A stretch of DNA of 64,000 nt from Brachycybe producta. Its lineage: Eukaryota; Arthropoda; Diplopoda; Playtdesmida; Andrognathidae. Positions within the stretch are counted from its first letter, which is position 1. Each line of letters starts with the position of its first letter. The notes beneath the pieces are model-generated. The model had not been told where the DNA came from. It saw nothing but the letters and a program-made list of their open reading frames with translations, and did no database searches. This document shows positions 26,389 to 37,514 of the stretch, piece by piece. The position numbers and the translations under genes are program-made. Location: NCBI GenBank assembly GCA_036925085.1, contig JAUPFP010000084.1, positions 1 through 64,000 of the forward strand, in the 5' to 3' direction.

Positions 26389-26591
26389 TGTCATGTTATT
26401 ATCTAATGAAAAACATTAATTTTGAATTAAAACTAAACAAAAAGAATAAGAAAACAAAGCTTATTCACATAAAAGTAAAAACCCCAGTTATGTTTGATAA
26501 CTCCTACCTACACCTCTTTAGTAATTCCATATACTGGTATTTAAAAAAAAGCACACCCAAAACACACATAGTTTTCTAATATATAATTTAA

Positions 26592-26608
26592 CCCCCCCCC
26601 CCCCCCCC
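26592..26608. repeat. Poly-C run (17 C)
   Basis: Uninterrupted C homopolymer in AT-rich DNA, one of more than ten such runs in the window. Confidence 0.9.
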
Positions 26609-27299
26609 TCCTTTTCCTGCTATTATTTTTAATCCTTCTTAGTTTTATTATTGGCATAATTTCATCTCTCAAGTCAATTGAAGCAGAAAGAAAAATTTCA
26701 AATCATTAACGTGAATATTGAAAAGAGAAAAACCGAACGGAGGCGAGAAATAAAGGCGGAAAAGGGGAAAATCACATACACAGTGAGCACTTGGAAATCA
26801 CTATATACTATATTAGTATTATTATTATTATTATTTCTAAGCCACACAACACACACAGTTGCCAACAAATTGAAAAGAAAAACCTCCAACCAATAATAAA
26901 ACCCCTAAATATTATTATATAGACTTACTACTGTGTATATATATCTCAATGGAAATACCTCAACTCAACTTACATAAAATGGAAGTTTTGGAGAAAAAAA
27001 AATCACATTTTCTCTCTCTCTCTCTCTCTATTTTATTACCCCTTGTACTTTAACTCTATCTCAATAGAAACACACACATACAGCTCTAACAAATGCGTAT
27101 ATATTAAACTTTGTAACATTCAAATCGACCCAATAATAAATAATATCTATAATAATACTGAAAATTGTGAACTTTTATATTCGTTTTAAAAGAAATAACA
27201 TCTATAGGTCTATATTAAGCCTCAGTGAGCATAAAATACATGTGTGTCATGGCCGCCAATTTAAAAGTTTAGATATTTTTTTTGAATTCTTCTTAATTC

Positions 27300-27388
27300 T
27301 GAATAAATCTACTCGTAGAAAGATATCAACATGAAAGTATTCTTAAATGGTTGAGCTACCCTTCTAGTTTCTAAAATCATTTCAAGTT
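27300..27388 (-). mobile_element. Family A half-copy fused to a LINE fragment
   Basis: GAAAGATATCAACATGAAAG, TGGTTGAGCTACCCTTCTAG, TTTCTAAAATCATTTCAAG. Its outer edge abuts the 3' end of the LINE reverse-transcriptase fragment on the right, so one element cut into the other. Confidence 0.7.
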
Positions 27389-28005
27389 TTGAGATGTGAA
27401 CAGGTGATTTTTGAGGAGCAAAAACACGATGCCACTCAGAGCACCATTCTTCAACACTGTCTAGATCTCTTTGGAGGACTTCACTATCCTCATTATAACT
27501 AATCCTTCTGTACACAACAGCATCATCTGCAAACAAGCGCATCGTACTGTTGCATCTACTTGCCAGATCGTTAATGAACAGAAGGAAAAGTAGTGGTCCA
27601 AGAATGCTACCTGAGGTACACCAGATGTTACTTTAGCCCAGTCCGACACAGCACCATCAATTTGGACTCGTTGTCTATTTGATAAGAATGATGATGTCCA
27701 CGAAATTACTTGTTTATTTAAGTTAAAAGTCACTTTTTTAATTAGTAGTGAATGCTTCACTGTATCAAATGCTTTTGCAAAATCTAAAAATACCAAGTCA
27801 AATTCGCCCTTACTATCCAAGCCAGATTGTATGTCTTGGATGAATAGTGCTAACTGGGTATCACATGATCTGCCTTTTCGAAAACCATGCTGGTTTTCAT
27901 GAATTAATTTATGGGTTTTTAAATGCTTGATTGTATTAGAATAAATTATATGCTCGAGTCTTACATACAATGGAGGTTAGAGAACCAATTAGAAGCCATT
28001 TGTCA
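27388..28005 (-). pseudogene. Decayed non-LTR retrotransposon reverse transcriptase (fragment)
   Basis: Minus-strand translation shows the order of RT motifs typical of CR1/Jockey/L2-type LINEs. There is an SLTSIVCK-like block near 27990-27960, then LEHII, then HGFRKGRSC-TQL. Motif A follows as LVFLDFAKAFDTVKHSLL, then WTSSFLSNRQRVQIDG and motif B SGVPQ. After a shift of frame comes motif C, MRLFADDAVVYR, then LQRDLDSVEEWCSEW. Known for the family: motif A Asp and the FADD pair are the polymerase metal ligands, and both are still present. Two single-base frame breaks are visible, one just before LEHII and one after SGVPQ. The endonuclease domain and the 3' part are absent, so this copy cannot be active. 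It is cut at the 3' side by family A sequence. Confidence 0.92.
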
Positions 28006-28009
28006 ATGC

Positions 28010-28560
28010 AGGACAAAGCTGATTTGAAAATCACGCAAAGTAATTAAAATTTCAGCATAATTCATTTGTTACATGTTTTTGTTTGTCTCTTAAAGGCGCC
28101 ATCTTGTTTACAAGAAAAACGTCATCACAATGTGTTATTAATGAATAATGACAAAACATGCAATTACAAAACATTAATTTCATTGACTACACACCAATCA
28201 GATCAATGTTTTGCAGAACATTAAACCAAATGACAAGCCAAATACAAAAATTGTCAAATATTTCTACAACAACAAAAAATGTAGCCCATAAAATCATATT
28301 GCTGTTCATTAAAAATGAAACCCCGGCCGGCCGGTTCTTTTTGTTGTTCTATGCTTGAATGTATGTGGCACACTGTATGCGACATAATGACATATGTGTC
28401 GTGGCACTTTTGCCATCGGTTGAGTCACGCACCAATGCTTTCTAATGTATGTTACAAACTAGAATACAATAATTCATTAGGTGGCACGGAAGACTCCTCT
28501 CTCACTCTCTCTCTCTCTCTCTCTCCTCAACAAAAAAGTTCATAAAACTGTCACACTTTT
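28010..28560. other. Non-coding stretch with (CT)n and a CCGG palindrome
   Basis: Contains CCCCGGCCGGCCGG at about 28321-28334, a striking GC palindrome in AT-rich DNA, and a CT run at 28496-28525. An ACAAACTAGAATAC word near 28452 may be a remnant of family A. No exon signal. Confidence 0.5.
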
Positions 28561-29150
28561 GCAGTAAAAAAACAAGACAACTTTGAAGGGTTGTTTCAAT
28601 TCTACTTTCAACTTCCATTTTCTCCATTTCCATCATGTTGAAAAATGTGTTAAAATTTGTTTTAAATGATATTCAAAAGTGCAACAAATGAGGACAAAAG
28701 TTTAGCGTTCCAGAGTGACAGACAGTATTGAATTTCTTATAATCAAAAACGACCTTATAGGCAGTAAAAATAACCTGGATAGTTGTTTCAACAAAACGAC
28801 TCAGGATGTAGAACAAATGCGGGCAATTGTGTAGCGTTCCAGAGTGACAGACAGAATTACGCTTTTATAACTGAGGATTATTATTAGGCAGTAAAAAAAC
28901 CTTTGAATCGTTGTTTCTACTTCACTTTCAACTTCATTTTCTTCATTTCAATCACGTGAAAAAATGTGATGAAATATGTTAGAATGCAATTCAAGTGCAA
29001 TAAAAGAATAAAACACATGTAGAACCAAAAAAAAAAACTCTGGAACACTTTTGTTTTTATTTAATAAAGACAAAAGTGCAGTGTTCCGGAGTGACAGAAA
29101 GACAGACTGGAGTTTTTATGTACAAGTAACAGAAAATTATTTTAGGTATA
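28561..29150. repeat. Three-unit degenerate tandem repeat
   Basis: Units begin with GCAGTAAAAA at 28561, 28761 and 28888. Each carries GTTCCAGAGTGACAGACAG (GTTCCGGAGTGACAGAAAG in the third) at about 28708, 28838 and 29084. Lengths are about 200, 127 and 260 bp: the second lacks the CTTTCAACTTCCATTTTC block shared by units 1 and 3, and the third carries extra sequence around a poly-A tract. The units probably arose from one sequence by duplication followed by indels. Confidence 0.8.
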
Positions 29151-29256
29151 TACTGTATAGGGTCATTCGCGTATTATGTTAGGCATAGTGTTTGAGGTTA
29201 TTTTCTACCTAGTGTAGTTTTTTTTTCTTCAAATTTAGCCTCTGTCCCTCCCCTAC

Positions 29257-29259
<3 letters not shown>

Positions 29260-29322
<63 letters not shown>
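29260..29322. repeat. (TA)n microsatellite
   Basis: About 31 pure AT units. Confidence 0.97.
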
Positions 29323-29324
<2 letters not shown>

Positions 29325-30051
29325 GAATAATGTTCAGAGGATTTCAGTTGAAATTCAAGTTACTTAATTTTTTTAATAATTTCGTTCTTAGTTTCTAATT
29401 TTTGCAAATGAAATCAATTTAAATCATATAAGAATAATGGCTAGACAACCATATATAATAATAATTATAATATATTTCTTTGTGCCATTCCTCATGACAA
29501 TGATAAGTAGCATTTTTAATTAGAATGTCAACACTACCTTAATAAGAAAAATATGAGCCTTAAGCCTCATTTGGAGAGTTGTGTTCACACTGAGAATACA
29601 CAGATAGAATGCAATTTATCAAATTAATTGCATATACCGCCTATAATATAATATATAAAGTGTCATGTTGGTCAAACATTTTCGATGTCATCTCGACAAT
29701 TAGTCGTGTCTCTTGACAGAAATATGAAAGCAGAAAAACTCTCTCAGGATTTCAAACTCGAAATTCACTGACTTGCAAATATTATTGTAAATTACTTTTA
29801 TCATATCATATATCATTATCATCATTTCAATTAGGAGGATTTTTCTCCATACTAGAATACTTCAAATCTAATTATAGTAGTACTGGACAAGTGGAGGTTT
29901 TTTTTTAAATCATTGTCGTGTACATAATTAGTCCACTTTCTTTTTCTAACCTTCTTTTAACCGTGTACGGATGCACCCAAATTGCATTTCATGTTGTAAT
30001 TTGTACAACAAAAAAAAGCGAAAATCTAATTTATGAAGATTTCTCTCTTTC

Positions 30052-30054
<3 letters not shown>
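29323..30054. other. Non-coding AT-rich stretch
   Basis: No exon, element or RNA gene recognised between the two TA microsatellites. Confidence 0.5.
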
Positions 30055-30112
<58 letters not shown>

Positions 30113-30120
30113 TTAAATAT
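30055..30120. repeat. (TA)n microsatellite, one interruption
   Basis: AT units with one GT step near 30101, ending in ATTTAAAT. Confidence 0.95.
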
Positions 30121-30317
30121 ATTATTTAAGCAAGGATGTAGACTTTATTATAGAGAGGGAGTTCCTAATTAGGTTTTTAACAAAGAGAAATAGCTTTTTC
30201 AAAGAAAAGTTCTCTCGTTAACAAGTCAAACTGAAAAATCAGACATTCCACAAAACGTCTAGTCAATATTCAAAACGTCCAATTCCATTTTTAATCTGCA
30301 CCTTTATTAAAAGCCAC

Positions 30318-30552
30318 ATTGCATATTTGCTTTCTACAGCTTTAAAGCTAAGCTTTACGTTGCTTTTTGTAGCTTTAAAGCTAAGCTTTGGGTTGCTTTG
30401 GTTGCTGCAAATATATTTACCAAGCCAAATAGAAGCTTAAAAAAGCAAGCAGCAACAGTTTGCTTTTTAGAAACACATTCAAACGCACATGTGCAGTAAC
30501 ATGAAGCAAAGCTAAGATTAGCTTTAAAGGTACAGAAAGCAAATATGCAGTC
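30318..30552. mobile_element. Foldback element with TGCATATTTGCTTTCT ends
   Basis: TTGCATATTTGCTTTCTACA at the left mirrors ACAGAAAGCAAATATGCAG at the right, and the internal AGCTTTAAAGCTAAGCTT mirrors GCTAAGATTAGCTTTAAAG. The left arm additionally contains a direct duplication of TAGCTTTAAAGCTAAGCTTT. About 235 bp long and non-coding. Confidence 0.7.
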
Positions 30553-30589
30553 TGGCCTGGAGCATGAAACTACACCAACTTTAAGCAGA

Positions 30590-30705
30590 CGATAATTTTT
30601 ATCTATAAAAAGTTTATTTTGAAAGATATCAACATGAAAATACCCGCAAGAGATTGAGAGCTACCCTTCTAGTTTATAAAACACATTCAATTTTCTTATA
30701 ATTTT
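30590..30705 (-). mobile_element. Family A half-copy, reverse orientation
   Basis: TATCTATAAAAAGTTTATTT, GAAAGATATCAACATGAAAA, AGCTACCCTTCTAGTTTATA. Confidence 0.65.
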
Positions 30706-31119
30706 GCTCCTAAATCAAGATGTTCAGAAATCATAAGTTAATGACATTCCAGCACATTGTTGAAAACTTTACTCTAATGTACAGCTTTATTAACAAATCG
30801 TTAATTTTGCACACTCGCTAGCAATTGTGGAAAACAACGGATTTTTTATTTTGGCAAATATTTAACGAAAATTGAGAGAAAAGCGGGGTTTCGGCCTCAG
30901 GTCCTTCAAACCAATCGATAACCATGCTCAACAGTCGAAATGATGAAGATGATGATGATGACGTAAAAGAGACTAGAAAATGATGGTCAAATGAATATTT
31001 CAATAAATATAAAACAGCTCCTATGGAACCTCACAAAAATCGTTCAAATTACCGTTGTGTTGCGTGGATTCATACAAAAGCAACCAACAAATAATAAAAA
31101 AGCTTCATAAAATAAATCA

Positions 31120-31511
31120 TTGTCTACATTTCAACAGACAGACTTTGTGTGTTAATAGGTCCAAAGAAATATCGCCAAAAAAATGACAACAAAATACACG
31201 ATTCTGAAAAGTTGCAGATGTCCACAGTGTCTCTACTGCAGGCCATTTGTAATTTAGCAACGGTTGGTGGCAAACATTTCAATTCAAGTGGGCCATCTAA
31301 AAGGGCTATGTCTATCTCATACAATTTCAGCTTACGAGGTCGAGGGCTGGAATTGGAGGCTAGCTATTAGGGGAGTACATTTAGATTAACGAGTGTGCCG
31401 AGCCGGCACGCTTGAGAGAACTAACGAGGGCCAGAGTTATAGATAGCTGTAATTCAAAGCGATGCTCATTTGAGCCCTTTTCAGTGGGCCTCAGTATAAC
31501 ATCGTAGACAA
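31120..31511. mobile_element. Possible 392-bp element with TTGTCTAC ends
   Basis: TTGTCTAC at 31120-31127 mirrors GTAGACAA at 31504-31511. The interior is GC-richer than the surroundings and includes GGAATTGGAGGCTAGCTATT and a hairpin GTGCCGAGCCGGCAC. An 8-bp terminal match alone could be chance; the composition change supports an inserted unit. Confidence 0.4.
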
Positions 31512-31616
31512 TTCCTTTTTTTTAAAAAAAAAAAAAAAAAGAGAATTTCCGGATGTGCTTCATTTTGATATTTCCTTCTCAAATACGAAGCCATAAAAAG
31601 CCTCACATGAGGAAGC

Positions 31617-31855
31617 CATTTTGAAAACATGTCGCTTACATTAACATTCCGCGGAAACTTTTAAACTAAAGACAGCTATAACAAGTTGCATCATCTCGAG
31701 AAAGCAAGTATATGAATTACATGCTTGCTTTCTTGAGAAAGGTTAGGTGATGCTAACACGATTCCCAAACACTTTCTTTTACAAAGCAGAGCATCTGCCA
31801 AGAAAAAAGTGTCCGGGAATCGTGCTATAGCTCCACTAGCTCATGTTTTCAAATG
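31617..31855. mobile_element. Branched foldback element (family J)
   Basis: Nested inverted repeats: outer stem CATTTTGAAAACATG (31617-31631) with CATGTTTTCAAATG (31842-31855), then AGCTATA (31674-31680) with TATAGCT (31826-31832). Inside are two side-by-side hairpins. The first is GTTGCATCA/TGATGCTAAC enclosing TCTCGAGAAAGCAAGTAT/ATGCTTGCTTTCTTGAGA (31685-31757). The second is 31757-31824, CACGATTCCC...GGGAATCGTG, with AACACTTTCTT/AAGAAAAAAGTGT and an apical GCAGA-GCA-TCTGC. The set is mutually compatible, giving a four-way branched fold. No ORF. Its end GCATTTGAAAACATGAGCTA also appears near 37517. Confidence 0.7.
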
Positions 31856-33715
31856 CTACTTTTCAGTTTTTTTTAGTTCCCGATTGTACCTAATGACTAG
31901 TAAATGGCCCACATGCTGAAAATACCTTAGGCATCTCTTCTAATCTCACCTTTCTTAATAATTCAACAAAATCCATTTTCTCTAAACACACAAGAAACAA
32001 GAAAATGAAATAAAGATATCAAAAAGAGAGAATATCTCAAAGCTCATAATGTAGAGTTCCATTTAGAAACATAATACACATTTTACATTATTACATTTCT
32101 AGTGCAAAATAAAGAACCAAGTTTATTAGAATTTATCCATCATAATCTCATAATTTACATTTTGGTATTTTTAGTTTAAATTTTAACCAACAAATTTTCG
32201 TGTCGAACCTCATCATTTATAACGAAATTTATATAACTGAGATTGAGATTTTCATCAGTTTTTTTTTTTGAGATATTGCAATATAAATAACCCATGTAAA
32301 AATAAGAAATCGAGTGACAGATGGCCCCCCCCCTTTCCCTCTGTATGTAGAAACCTGTATAAGTAGCTGCCACTCTATGGTAATATATACTTTATTTGAG
32401 ATTTTACGTCACTCTTTCTCGAGATCGCTTTTTAGAGATCACTTTTTTTGGAATCCAAAATGTAATTTTGAAGTGGTTTTTATCAGAAAAAAAATACACC
32501 CCAAACATTTTCCAATTTTTTTCATTCAGTCTGCAACTGACTGCATGTTAATGAGTTTTCAGGGAAATTTTTATTCGCTGATTTAGATATATGTATATAA
32601 GGTATACAGTATGTCCCAATAACCAAAACCCTCAATCTCGATTACCAAAAGCATAAAGCGCGTGGGTGCGCAGCTAAATCGTTTAAAATTAAATATCTAA
32701 AAAATTAAGTCTACACAATTAAAACTACAATTTTGGTTGTTAAGGCAGTTTTAAAGTTTAAACACCTCTCGATCTCTTGTTATTCTATCTTTCAGATGCA
32801 AAATGAAGAAGAAAATGGAAATGTTGCTTCTGAGGCATACTGTATGACAAAGGGCGATCCAAAAGACAAACACAAAACTGCAGGACTCAAATCTAAACAA
32901 CAACAACAATAGATGAACACAAATTTGAAAAATTACTCTGCAAGCAGCCAATAATAATAAAAAGCTTGGTGACCGAGAGACAAAAGAGTCCAACTGTGGC
33001 ATGCAAGATGCATTCTCAAAACGCAATAAACTAGAAGAAAAAAAACCAATAAAGTAACTTCCAAAATGTGTGCACTGATTACAGAAAGCAATTTGCAACT
33101 AATGTAATGTATCATCAAGAGCAATCGATGAATCGCATAAAAACAATTAAGTTTCCCTTGGAAATGAATTCTCATTTTCGAACAAACCAAAAGCCACGTA
33201 CGGCAAGAGTCAGGTGAACTTAATAAATCCGCAGAATTCAATTGTAACATTCTATAGTCTGATTTTGTATACCTGATTTCTACTGCTTACCTCTATGGCT
33301 AATTTAGTGGTTCTTTCTCAAAAATAAAATATGTTCTGTTTGTCTTTTGAGGTTGCTTCGTTTTTATCTTCGGCTGGTCTCTCGCAAGATACGACAATCA
33401 TGGAGACCTCGCTTCAAACTGTGTTTTAAACGATGATTGAAGTTGTAATCGCTTCTTGAAAGTTGGGATCAGGTTTTTAAGGTCTTTCGGTCGCTATATT
33501 CAAAGCGGTTTTTATTTTATACAATTTTGAATTATGCTAATTGATGTGATCCATATTAAAGGTTATTAGCCTAAAAAAAGGTCCATTTTGCAAACTATAC
33601 AGCCAGTCCTTCAGGAACATCTTTCAGCTTTAAAATAACCTGGGTGTACTCTTTAGTATATTCTTCAGGTTTTAAGATAATTTCATAACATTTCATATTG
33701 TCGTTTGGTTGCTAG
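31856..33715. other. Non-coding AT-rich stretch
   Basis: No exon signal. GTATACAGTATGTCCCAATA near 32602 resembles the terminal word of mariner-type elements. A family A outer word (ATCTTTCAGATGCAAAATGA) lies near 32788. Open frames on either strand here are short and T-rich and not called. Confidence 0.5.
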
Positions 33716-33913
33716 AGATGTTGGCAACAATTTTTTGGCCCATTTAATGTTGCAAAAATACATATGGCCCAACAATAGTTCAATTCATGTTGACCCAAAA
33801 ATCATGTCAGTCATTTATGACAGGTTCAGCTCAACTATCATTGGGTTATCATGCTGAGCAAATTGAAGGACCAAACACAACACACTGTTGGTCGAATTAT
33901 TAGGCCAACATCT
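33716..33913. mobile_element. Foldback element with AGATGTTGGC ends
   Basis: AGATGTTGGC (33716-33725) mirrors GCCAACATCT (33904-33913). Inside, GGCCCAACAATAGTT mirrors AACTATCATTGGGTT, and ATCATGTCAG / GACAGG lie in the middle. About 198 bp and non-coding. Confidence 0.6.
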
Positions 33914-34124
33914 TTATATAAATGTCAACAGTTGTCATTACGTTTGTTTCTTCGTTGGCATGCTGCCTCGGTCTACTATATGCCGTAAGCTGTACGTAAA
34001 CCATGTATACTTAACCAGAGCATAAGTCTGTTTAGCTGAGAACTAATTTTCTATTGTTACAGCACGTTATATGACTTGAAGTATAGGCAATTATGGTGAA
34101 GAAAATACCAAATAAAACAGTAGT

Positions 34125-34126
<2 letters not shown>

Positions 34127-34176
<50 letters not shown>
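34127..34176. repeat. (CT)n microsatellite
   Basis: CT units with one TTT interruption. Confidence 0.95.
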
Positions 34177-34361
34177 TCCAACTGACTAACATTGTTCTTA
34201 ACCTCAAAATGAAAAGACCCCCAACCAAACTACACGTGAAAATGTGTATCAATAAAAACTAGAAAAGAACCTACAATGAAATAAGATCATAAAGATTAAG
34301 AGACTCTGGCTCCAAATCATAAACACACACCTTTAGAAAATAAAACAAATTGTGAACGTCG

Positions 34362-34370
<9 letters not shown>

Positions 34371-34390
<20 letters not shown>
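34371..34390. repeat. Poly-G run (20 G) after poly-T
   Basis: GTTTTTTTTT followed by 20 G. Confidence 0.9.
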
Positions 34391-34392
<2 letters not shown>

Positions 34393-34724
34393 CTATAGAA
34401 TTTCGGCTACGAAACTAGAAGGACCATAAGTTCAAATAAGAAGGGTTTTTTTTTTTCTCTCTCTTTTTCCAAATGAAACTCATAAAACGTTCATTTGTTT
34501 CGATCGAACGAATGTCTTGTGTGTCTGTTTCTAGTTCACATAATGAAATCTGATCATTCTAGTCGTAAAAATAAAGAGAGAACACGACAATTGGCTAACA
34601 TCAAAGTTAATTACAATAAAGACACAAAATGGCGGCGATAAAACAAAAAGTTTTAAAATATAACCAAAAATCAATTTCACTTTAGTCTGGTTTAAAGTGT
34701 AACCTTTACCCCTCGAACTTTGGT

Positions 34725-34962
34725 TATTTCTGTGTTTCAGGATCAAAATGAAGAGAAAAAAAATTAAAGTGTTTTAGAAAGTAGAAGGGCAGCAGCTCAA
34801 TCACTTAAGCGTATTTTCACGAGGTTGATATCTTTCAAAATAAACTTTTTATAGACAAAAATGAAAAAAAATATCATCTGCTTAAAGTTAGCTCATTTTC
34901 AAAGTTCTAACACAAAAAGCTTATTTTGAAAGATAATCAGAGTTCGAGAGGCGTTTCTATAC
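34725..34962. mobile_element. Family A foldback element, well preserved
   Basis: Outer word TTCTGTGTTTCAGGATCAAA, left arm GTGTTTTAGAAAGTAGAAGG, CTCAATCACTTAAGCGTATT, GATATCTTTCAAAATAAACT, centre TTTATAGACAAAAATG and TCATTTTCAAAG, right arm AAAGCTTATTTTGAAAGATA. It then breaks off at AATCAGAGTTCGAGAGG, so the distal right arm is deleted. Confidence 0.75.
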
Positions 34963-35199
34963 TTCAAACCACCTTAAATAAACCCTTCTGTAAATACAGA
35001 TTTCAATGTTGTTGTTGTTTTTTTTTTCAGAGCTCTTTAACAATAATTATCGTTAAGAGTTTACTCAAACTCGAGTGCCTTCAACTAAATAAACCTTACA
35101 CGAAACCACAAAAAAAGTGAAGTGGGTTCAATGTGTTCCACTTCATACATAGACATAAATATACAACTCAATAAACGCACTTTACGAGTTAACTTTGAT

Positions 35200-35300
35200 T
35201 GGAGAATTTTGAGTTCTTCATAAAAAAAAGTTTATTTTGAACGACAATCAACATGAAAATCGCATTAATTAATTTACACTTCCAGTTTCTGGATTAACTG
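35200..35300 (-). mobile_element. Family A half-copy, reverse orientation
   Basis: AAAAAAAAGTTTATTTTGAA, AATCAACATGAAAATCGC, ACACTTCCAGTTTCTGGATT. Confidence 0.55.
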
Positions 35301-35575
35301 TGGTTAACTTTTTAACTGCAGCTAATTTTTGTATTGGAAACAATAGTATGAGGATTTAAACGGAACAAGAAGTGACACAAAAACATTTAACTGCAATTAA
35401 GTTTTTCAAAAATGAGAACCCACTTCTAACTAGTTCACTATATAACCTTGGTTAAGTAACTGCAGTTAATTCTTGTATTGGAAATTGAGGTCTGTGGTCT
35501 GTAGTTAACTTTTAACTGTTGTTATGTAACTGCAGTTAAGTTCTGGCGTGGAAAACCAAGTATTATAAAAGTGAA
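35300..35575. mobile_element. Family E repeat (TTAACTGCAGTTAA-rich)
   Basis: Repeated GTTAACTTTTTAACTGCAG, GTAACTGCAGTTAATTCTTG and GTAACTGCAGTTAAGTTCTG, plus AAGAAGTGACACAAAAACAT. The last word recurs inverted at about 53208 in the larger family E copy. Confidence 0.7.
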
Positions 35576-36006
35576 TTTAAATTTCTATTATTTTCTCGGT
35601 GTTTCTCCACAAAAAAGAACGCGAATCTATTTTCTAACCGCCGCCGCAGGGCGTCAGTAGAAAGAACTCCTAAAATAATCGACATTAGTACCAATTACCA
35701 TTCGTAATCAACACAATCTTTTCTTCGTCTACAAATCGAATTTGCGTGATTTTTCAACAAAAAAAAATCCTTTTTGTTCTACCAATTAGAAAACATAGCT
35801 TATTATTATAGCTTTACATTATATTCTAATATAGTAGAACAACAAAAAAGGCAAAAACCAACAACAACAACAGCTTTTATTAAAAACACGAAACATTGAT
35901 TGCATGAATTACACCAACCCTGAAACCCACCCCCCCCCCTTGTTTCAAACTGAAAATTGTGAGCCAAAACCTCAACCTCGTTAAAAATTTACTTTTCAGG
36001 CACCCA

Positions 36007-36024
36007 CCCCCCCCCCCCCCCCCC
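36007..36024. repeat. Poly-C run (18 C)
   Basis: Uninterrupted C run; another C-rich run of about 9 lies at 35930-35939. Confidence 0.9.
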
Positions 36025-36174
36025 TCCCTTCCCAACCCCAGTCATTAATTACATTTAACAAAAATCTTCCTCTCGTTCCAAACGGTGAAACTTCTTCGTT
36101 CGATAAATACTTGTTTACTTGCAGAAGTTATTTTTTTTTTTCTCCAAAGTGTCTTTAGGCAGTTTCCATCTATT

Positions 36175-36545
36175 TAAGCTGGAAACAGGCGAGCAATTCT
36201 GGCTTGTACATCCTAGCTTATCAATCCTAACATTCAATTAAAAAATTGGTCGTGTATGTGGTGGATTCTGACAGTTAAGACGACTTTTCTGTCTTCCAGA
36301 AGAGCAAAATTAAGAGAAAGTGGTCTAGAAACTAGACGGCTAACTCGATCACTTATAAGGCTGTATTTGGTAGCATTCTAGTATAAAAGACCAGAGTACA
36401 TATGAGTGGAATTTGATCACCTCTACCAAGCTACAGAAAAAAAATAGGCAGAAATGATTTCAACATATGTGGCGATTATGAGAGACAGTCCAGAATCAAC
36501 ATGCCGGGATTGACAAGACAGAATTTTGATCGTCTGTACCCAACA
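36175..36545. mobile_element. Family C terminal-inverted-repeat element with a nested family A piece
   Basis: Left: AGCTGGAAACAGGCGAGCAA, TATCAATCCTAACA. Right: CCGGGATTGACAAGACAGAA, GATCGTCTGTACCCAAC. These match, in order and spacing, the ends of the clearer copy at 58465-58800. Family A sequence (TCTGTCTTCCAGAAGAGCAA, GTCTAGAAACTAGACGGCTA) lies inside at about 36289-36360. Confidence 0.65.
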
Positions 36546-36568
36546 TTAAAAATTACGGGTGTTACACG

Positions 36569-36572
<4 letters not shown>

Positions 36573-36663
<91 letters not shown>
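36573..36663. repeat. (TA)n microsatellite
   Basis: About 45 pure AT units directly beside the family C right end. Confidence 0.97.
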
Positions 36664-36666
<3 letters not shown>

Positions 36667-37179
36667 GACAGAAATTTCACGCGTGGACAAATATATGCTA
36701 GCAGCAACATCTTTTATAGGTGTTACCAAAACAACCAATCACAATCTTACATTCTACACGCACACATACTACAGTATAGAGCTAATGCAGTTTAGGTTGC
36801 AATAGAGAAAACCGCGTTTCTTTTTAAGATATTTTCCTCTGATGGGACCCAAGTGACAAACATGTTTGGTTCTCGAAATAAACTACATTTGTTGTTGTTG
36901 TTGTTGTTGTAGTTGCCTGATGCGGTTACATCATTCCAATTCCAATAGGAAAAGTAAATAATTCAAACAGGGTGTTAGAAAGCAAGAATAACAAAAAGTG
37001 CAGGACTTTTCAAACTCGGAATTCACACAGCATTCTTATAATCTGGCAGTCGAATGTAAACTGATCTCTAAGTCTACCTTGAGCATAGGTGGGCACAAAT
37101 GTGGTGATTGAGAAACGTAATTCACCACAGCAAACAATTGCATGTTTACACATAGGTATTGTTCCAAGATTATGTGGAA

Positions 37180-37412
37180 ATGGAGCAAATGTCAGTCTAG
37201 TTTTTAAAACAGGTGATATACGCGGTTAACTATAGAGACCAATGTCTTTAACCTCGATTGTTTGCAAGGTCCTTGAGCAAAGTATTCATTCCTGCTCAGT
37301 GAATTTTCTTATTAGTAATAATCTTCTGTGTGATAATTAGCATTGGGGTTTCGAAGTGGTCATTCATGTGAAACACAGCTTATTTTTTTGGTTGATTAAC
37401 TTCAAAACAATT
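37180..37412 (+). pseudogene. Second decayed LINE reverse-transcriptase fragment
   Basis: Plus-strand frames read NVSLVFKTGDIRG near 37187-37226, RPMSLTSIVCKVLEQSIHS from 37236, and GFRSGHSCETQLIFLVD from about 37346. This is the N-terminal part of a LINE RT (finger region upstream of motif A), in the same order as in the fragment at 27388-28005. At least two frame changes and a stop interrupt it, and the catalytic motifs A to C are missing. It is older or more damaged than the other copy. Confidence 0.8.
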
Positions 37413-37514
37413 TAGAGAAGAGTAATTAATCCATGTAGATTTCGTTTTTCTTCATTTCTTCAAGTGTTATATACACGTTTTAAAAATGGCCTCGTAAGTA
37501 AAACACCAGTCACG

